From Akkermansia muciniphila (GTDB lineage Bacteria; Verrucomicrobiota; Verrucomicrobiia; Methylacidiphilales; CAMAQI01): 55,361 bases of DNA. Each line of letters begins with the position of its first letter. Within the stretch, counting starts at the first letter, position 1. Under the pieces are notes generated by a model. It was not told the DNA's origin. It saw nothing but the letters and a program-made list of their open reading frames with translations, and ran no database searches. The stretch lies in the NCBI GenBank assembly GCA_945883905.1, contig CAMCYL010000008.1:1-55361 (forward strand). The letters are read 5' to 3'. Shown here one piece after another: positions 52,506 through 55,361 of the stretch. A program made the translations under genes and the position numbers.

Positions 52506-55103
52506 TTAACTTAACGGCTTTTTCTTCGGTTTTGATTTCTTAACCGGTTTTGCCACCTTCGAAGCATTTTTTCCAGGGCTCTTCCCTTTAACCGTTTTAG
52601 GAATCTCTTTCTCCTCCCCCTCTTGAGACGGCTTCGCTGGAGGCTTCCCTTTTGCAACTCGAGGTTCAAACTCGAAGGCAACCTTTCCCTCTTTCTGAAG
52701 GGTCAAATAAGCAGAAAACTTGCGTTTTGTACGCTGAGAAACGAATCCACGTAACAGTTCGGTTTTTCCTTTTTCTAAAAGCGATTTGACATGTTCTCGT
52801 GAGATCTCCTGACTCAAAATCATTTTTCCGATGCGAAATTTACAGGTCGCCTTCTCTTCAAGGGCATGCTCGCAGTAATAGGAGGTTACCGTCTCAAGAA
52901 CAGTTCCTCCATCGACAGGACATTTTCCAAGAGACTCTGGATTGATCACCGTTGGTTTTTCACGGTTTTCCCCCTCCCCCCCTTCAAAGAGGAATTCGAT
53001 TTTATTTTCCGCATTCATTTTTAAGGCAGCCGCAAAAGGCCTCCCCATTTTACTGCGAAATCCTTGGAGTAAAGGAAGGGATTTCTTTTCAAGAAGATCC
53101 GTTGCCTCCTCGGAGGAGATAAATCGACCGGCAATGACCTTATTAATTCGAAAAACCCCATCTTTCGTTTGATAGTAACGAAGACTTTCGATCATCTCCG
53201 CTCCATCGACAGGACTTCGTCCTGAAAATGGTTTTGCGTGAGAGCCATCATCTTCGAAGTTTTTGGCTCGATCGACGATGAGAATCGTCTGATCCATGAT
53301 CTCCTTCATGAATTGATCTCGCGTCACTTTACCGCTTTCCATTTGCTTCAACTTAAACTCCCACTCTCCTGTCATCTCCGCAGAACGAAGCGTTTCGATA
53401 TGAACGGCTTTGAGTAAATCAAAGAGTGAAATCGCCTTTGGAGTCGCAGAGAGCTCTCGTCCTTCACGGAGTAGATAGGCCTCATTGATTAATCCTTCGA
53501 TCGTCGCGGCTCGGGTCGCTGGAGTTCCTAAGCCGCGTTTACCCATTGCCTCCCGAAGCTCTTCATCCTCGATCGTTTTACCCGCTCCTTCCATTGCAGA
53601 AAGCAATGTCGCTTCTGAGAATCGTGCGGGGGGACGTGTTTGCAATCCCTTCATCTCCACTTCCTCGGTCTGAACTTTCTCTCCCTCTTTAACAGGAGCG
53701 AGTTGATCCGCTTCATCCGGATTTAACTCCTCTCGACCATAGATCGCCATCCACCCAGGATCTTTCATCACTTTCCCCTCGGTCTTAAAGGGTTCTCCCT
53801 CGACTCGAGTGATCCGATTCGTCACTTCAAAGACTGCGGCAGGATAAAAAACCGCTAAAAACCGTTTGAAAACAAGATCGTAGATTTTGCGTTCAAAGTC
53901 ATCGAGCTTATCGGGACTCTCCTTGGTTGGAATGATAGCAAAGTGATCACTGACCTTTTCGTTGTTAAAAATTCGTTTACTCGGACGAATCCATCCCTCT
54001 TTCAACGCTTTATCCGCAAACTTACCTAATGTTCCTGCGGAGTGAGTCTTGAGGATGGTCTTCACGGTCGGAATATAATCTTCCGGTAAATATCGTGAAT
54101 CCGTACGGGGATAGGTGAGAACCTTATGACGTTCGTAAAGGGTCTGCGCAATTTGCAGAGTTCTTTTTGCAGAAATTCCAAATTTCGAGTTCGCCTCTCG
54201 TTGAAGACTGGTCAAATCAAACAAAAGGGGTGAAAGCTGAGAGGCCGGTTTTCGTTCCTCGGAAACAATACCGGATTTTCCGAGACAAAGGGCACGAATG
54301 CTCTCGGCTTTTTTAAGATCCCAGATTCGTTCCGCTTTACGATCTCCCTCCTCCTCTTTCTCTTTTTCCGGTTTTTGAAACTGTTCATCAAACCAACGAC
54401 CGACATAGAGACCGCCTTCGCACTCGAAGCGACCATGGAGTTCCCAATAATCTTTGGATTGAAAATTTTTAATCTTCAATTCACGATCCACGACCATCGC
54501 CAAGGTCGGGGTTTGCACACGACCCACGGGAGTGAGAAAAAATCCTCCCCCTTTGGAATTCAAAGCCGTTAAGGCACGCGTTCCATTAATTCCGACGAGC
54601 CAATCACTTTCTGAACGACAAACGGCGGCATCCGCGAGGGGAAGCATCTCTTCATTACTTTTTAATTTTTGAAAGCCCTCCCGGATTGAGTCCGGGGTCA
54701 TCGATTGCAACCAAAGTCGTTGAATTGGTTTTGAGCAACTCGTATATTGAATAATATAACGAAAGATCAATTCTCCCTCACGACCGGCGTCACAGGCATT
54801 AATGAGTTTTGTAATATCTTTACGTTTCAAAAGCCGTTGAACGACCTTCAATCTCGGTTCAGAACGTTCGATCGGCTTTAACTCAAACTTTGGTGGAATC
54901 ACCGGAAGACTATCAAAACTCCACTTGCCTCTTTTCTTATCGAGTTCATTGGGGAGACAGAGTTCGAGGAGATGGCCGACAGCGGAAGTCACGACATAAT
55001 CATCGTTTTCAAAATAGTCTTTTTCTTTTTTAAATCCACCTAATGCCTTTGCAATATCTGAGGCGACGCTCGGTTTTTCTGCGATAATTAATGTCTTACT
55101 CAT
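52506..55103 (-). CDS. topB: DNA topoisomerase III-type type IA topoisomerase
   Basis: An 865-residue type IA topoisomerase. The Toprim domain opens with KTLIIAEKPSVASDIAKALG and has NACDAGREGELIFRYI. The catalytic tyrosine is in LTYPRTDSRYLPED (near residue 330). VGRVQTPTLAMVVDRE and MGKRGLGTPATRAATIEGLI are typical of TopB. Two C-terminal repeats (CPVDGGTVLE and LLEKGKTELLRGF-type modules) replace classical zinc fingers, and the tail (last 60 residues) is Lys/Pro-rich. It relaxes and decatenates DNA. The ATG overlaps the dprA stop (TAATG), so the pair is translationally coupled. Confidence 0.93.
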   Translation of the reverse strand: MSKTLIIAEKPSVASDIAKALGGFKKEKDYFENDDYVVTSAVGHLLELCLPNELDKKRGKWSFDSLPVIPPKFELKPIERSEPRLKVVQRLLKRKDITKLINACDAGREGELIFRYIIQYTSCSKPIQRLWLQSMTPDSIREGFQKLKSNEEMLPLADAAVCRSESDWLVGINGTRALTALNSKGGGFFLTPVGRVQTPTLAMVVDRELKIKNFQSKDYWELHGRFECEGGLYVGRWFDEQFQKPEKEKEEEGDRKAERIWDLKKAESIRALCLGKSGIVSEERKPASQLSPLLFDLTSLQREANSKFGISAKRTLQIAQTLYERHKVLTYPRTDSRYLPEDYIPTVKTILKTHSAGTLGKFADKALKEGWIRPSKRIFNNEKVSDHFAIIPTKESPDKLDDFERKIYDLVFKRFLAVFYPAAVFEVTNRITRVEGEPFKTEGKVMKDPGWMAIYGREELNPDEADQLAPVKEGEKVQTEEVEMKGLQTRPPARFSEATLLSAMEGAGKTIEDEELREAMGKRGLGTPATRAATIEGLINEAYLLREGRELSATPKAISLFDLLKAVHIETLRSAEMTGEWEFKLKQMESGKVTRDQFMKEIMDQTILIVDRAKNFEDDGSHAKPFSGRSPVDGAEMIESLRYYQTKDGVFRINKVIAGRFISSEEATDLLEKKSLPLLQGFRSKMGRPFAAALKMNAENKIEFLFEGGEGENREKPTVINPESLGKCPVDGGTVLETVTSYYCEHALEEKATCKFRIGKMILSQEISREHVKSLLEKGKTELLRGFVSQRTKRKFSAYLTLQKEGKVAFEFEPRVAKGKPPAKPSQEGEEKEIPKTVKGKSPGKNASKVAKPVKKSKPKKKPLS

Positions 55104-55361
55104 TACACAATCCTTATAAAGTACTGTCCGGGAAGTTGTTGCACTCGTTTTTTCATTTCCAAACGGAGTAACGTAGAAGAGACCTTGCCCGATGGCAATC
55201 CTGTTTTTTGTATCACAGCAATTCCGAAAACTAAAGTTTTCGGAAGTCCCCGTCCCTTTAGGGATGGATTGAATGCATAGGGGAGCGCATCGAATCCTTT
55301 AGGATTGGAAATGCGCTGGGGATCGGGGGGAGTCAATGGAGGAATAATCTGATCGAATCGT
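55103..55361 (-). CDS. dprA: DprA, C-terminal part (runs off window)
   Basis: The last 86 codons of a gene upstream of topB. The ending IQKTGLPSGKVSSTLLRLEM, then KKRVQQLPGQYF, is the winged-helix domain of DprA (TGLP...VS..LL.LE.K..V..LPG.x.F). DprA loads RecA on transforming single-stranded DNA. Between PPLTPPDPQRIS and the winged helix there are about 30 extra residues encoded by a hairpin chain. The frame remains open, so the protein may still work. Confidence 0.75.
   Translation of the reverse strand, partial: RFDQIIPPLTPPDPQRISNPKGFDALPYAFNPSLKGRGLPKTLVFGIAVIQKTGLPSGKVSSTLLRLEMKKRVQQLPGQYFIRIV
55222..55317. repeat. In-frame hairpin chain in dprA
   Basis: TTCCGAAAACT-AA-AGTTTTCGGAA (55222-55245), TCCCT-TT-AGGGA (55253-55264), and nested AGCGCAT (55284-55290)/ATGCGCT (55311-55317) enclosing AATCCT-TT-AGGATT (55293-55306). 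It is translated without a stop as a linker before the DprA winged helix. Confidence 0.75.

Overview
The window is a chromosomal segment of a moderately AT-rich bacterium with Gram-negative-type secreted proteins. Core genes are tsf, rpsB, prfA, rpmE, thiH/thiS, cca, folC, topB and dprA. The exoprotein style (RCC1, LamG-like, thrombospondin-3 and Rhs proteins in one run) and the abundance of dispersed hairpin repeats suggest Verrucomicrobiota or a relative. That placement is inference, because no rRNA gene is present.

Layout. Left backbone (1-4222): the start of an IS1380-like transposase interrupts comF; then a CPBP protease, tsf and rpsB (all minus), a secreted double-psi-barrel-like protein (plus) and tRNA-Gly(TCC). 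Island (4223-42203, about 38 kb): inserted into the 3' end of tRNA-Gly. A 29-bp direct repeat (4194-4222 and 42175-42203) marks attL and attR, and a tyrosine integrase lies next to attR. Right backbone (42688-55361): rpmE-prfA (minus), a coupled plus-strand operon thiH-thiS-TIM barrel-flippase-like-cca-folC, a CBS/PAS hybrid sensor kinase, and topB-dprA (minus).

The island has three parts. (1) Left: a minus-strand operon with a secreted protein, a CoiA-like zinc protein, an 1140-residue UPF1-like SF1 helicase, a one-TM coiled-coil protein and a trypco2-like protein. A HEPN (RNDIAH) protein diverges from it. This is a candidate uncharacterised defence locus. (2) Middle: a polymorphic-toxin array. 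An exoprotein run (frameshifted RCC1 protein, LamG-like protein, TSP3 protein) leads into a 3069-residue Rhs protein with its putative immunity protein, followed by a displaced Rhs tip with SUKH immunity, an M48 membrane peptidase and a relic tip, separated by recombination-type repeats. (3) Right: a satellite-like replication and integration module with XRE regulator, ERCC4 nuclease, iteron-like putative origin, SF3 helicase, Zn-finger prim-pol, SSB-like protein, excisionase-like HTH, RHH protein and integrase. No capsid, terminase, portal or conjugation genes are visible.

A second theme is short hairpins chained together, with unrelated stem sequences but similar architecture. They occur between genes (4604-4731, 30793-31171, 42287-42350, 52149-52348) and in frame inside genes (dprA at 55222-55317, the displaced Rhs tip at 15780-15829). 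Dispersed intergenic repeats also appear to encode the signal peptide of the LamG-like protein.
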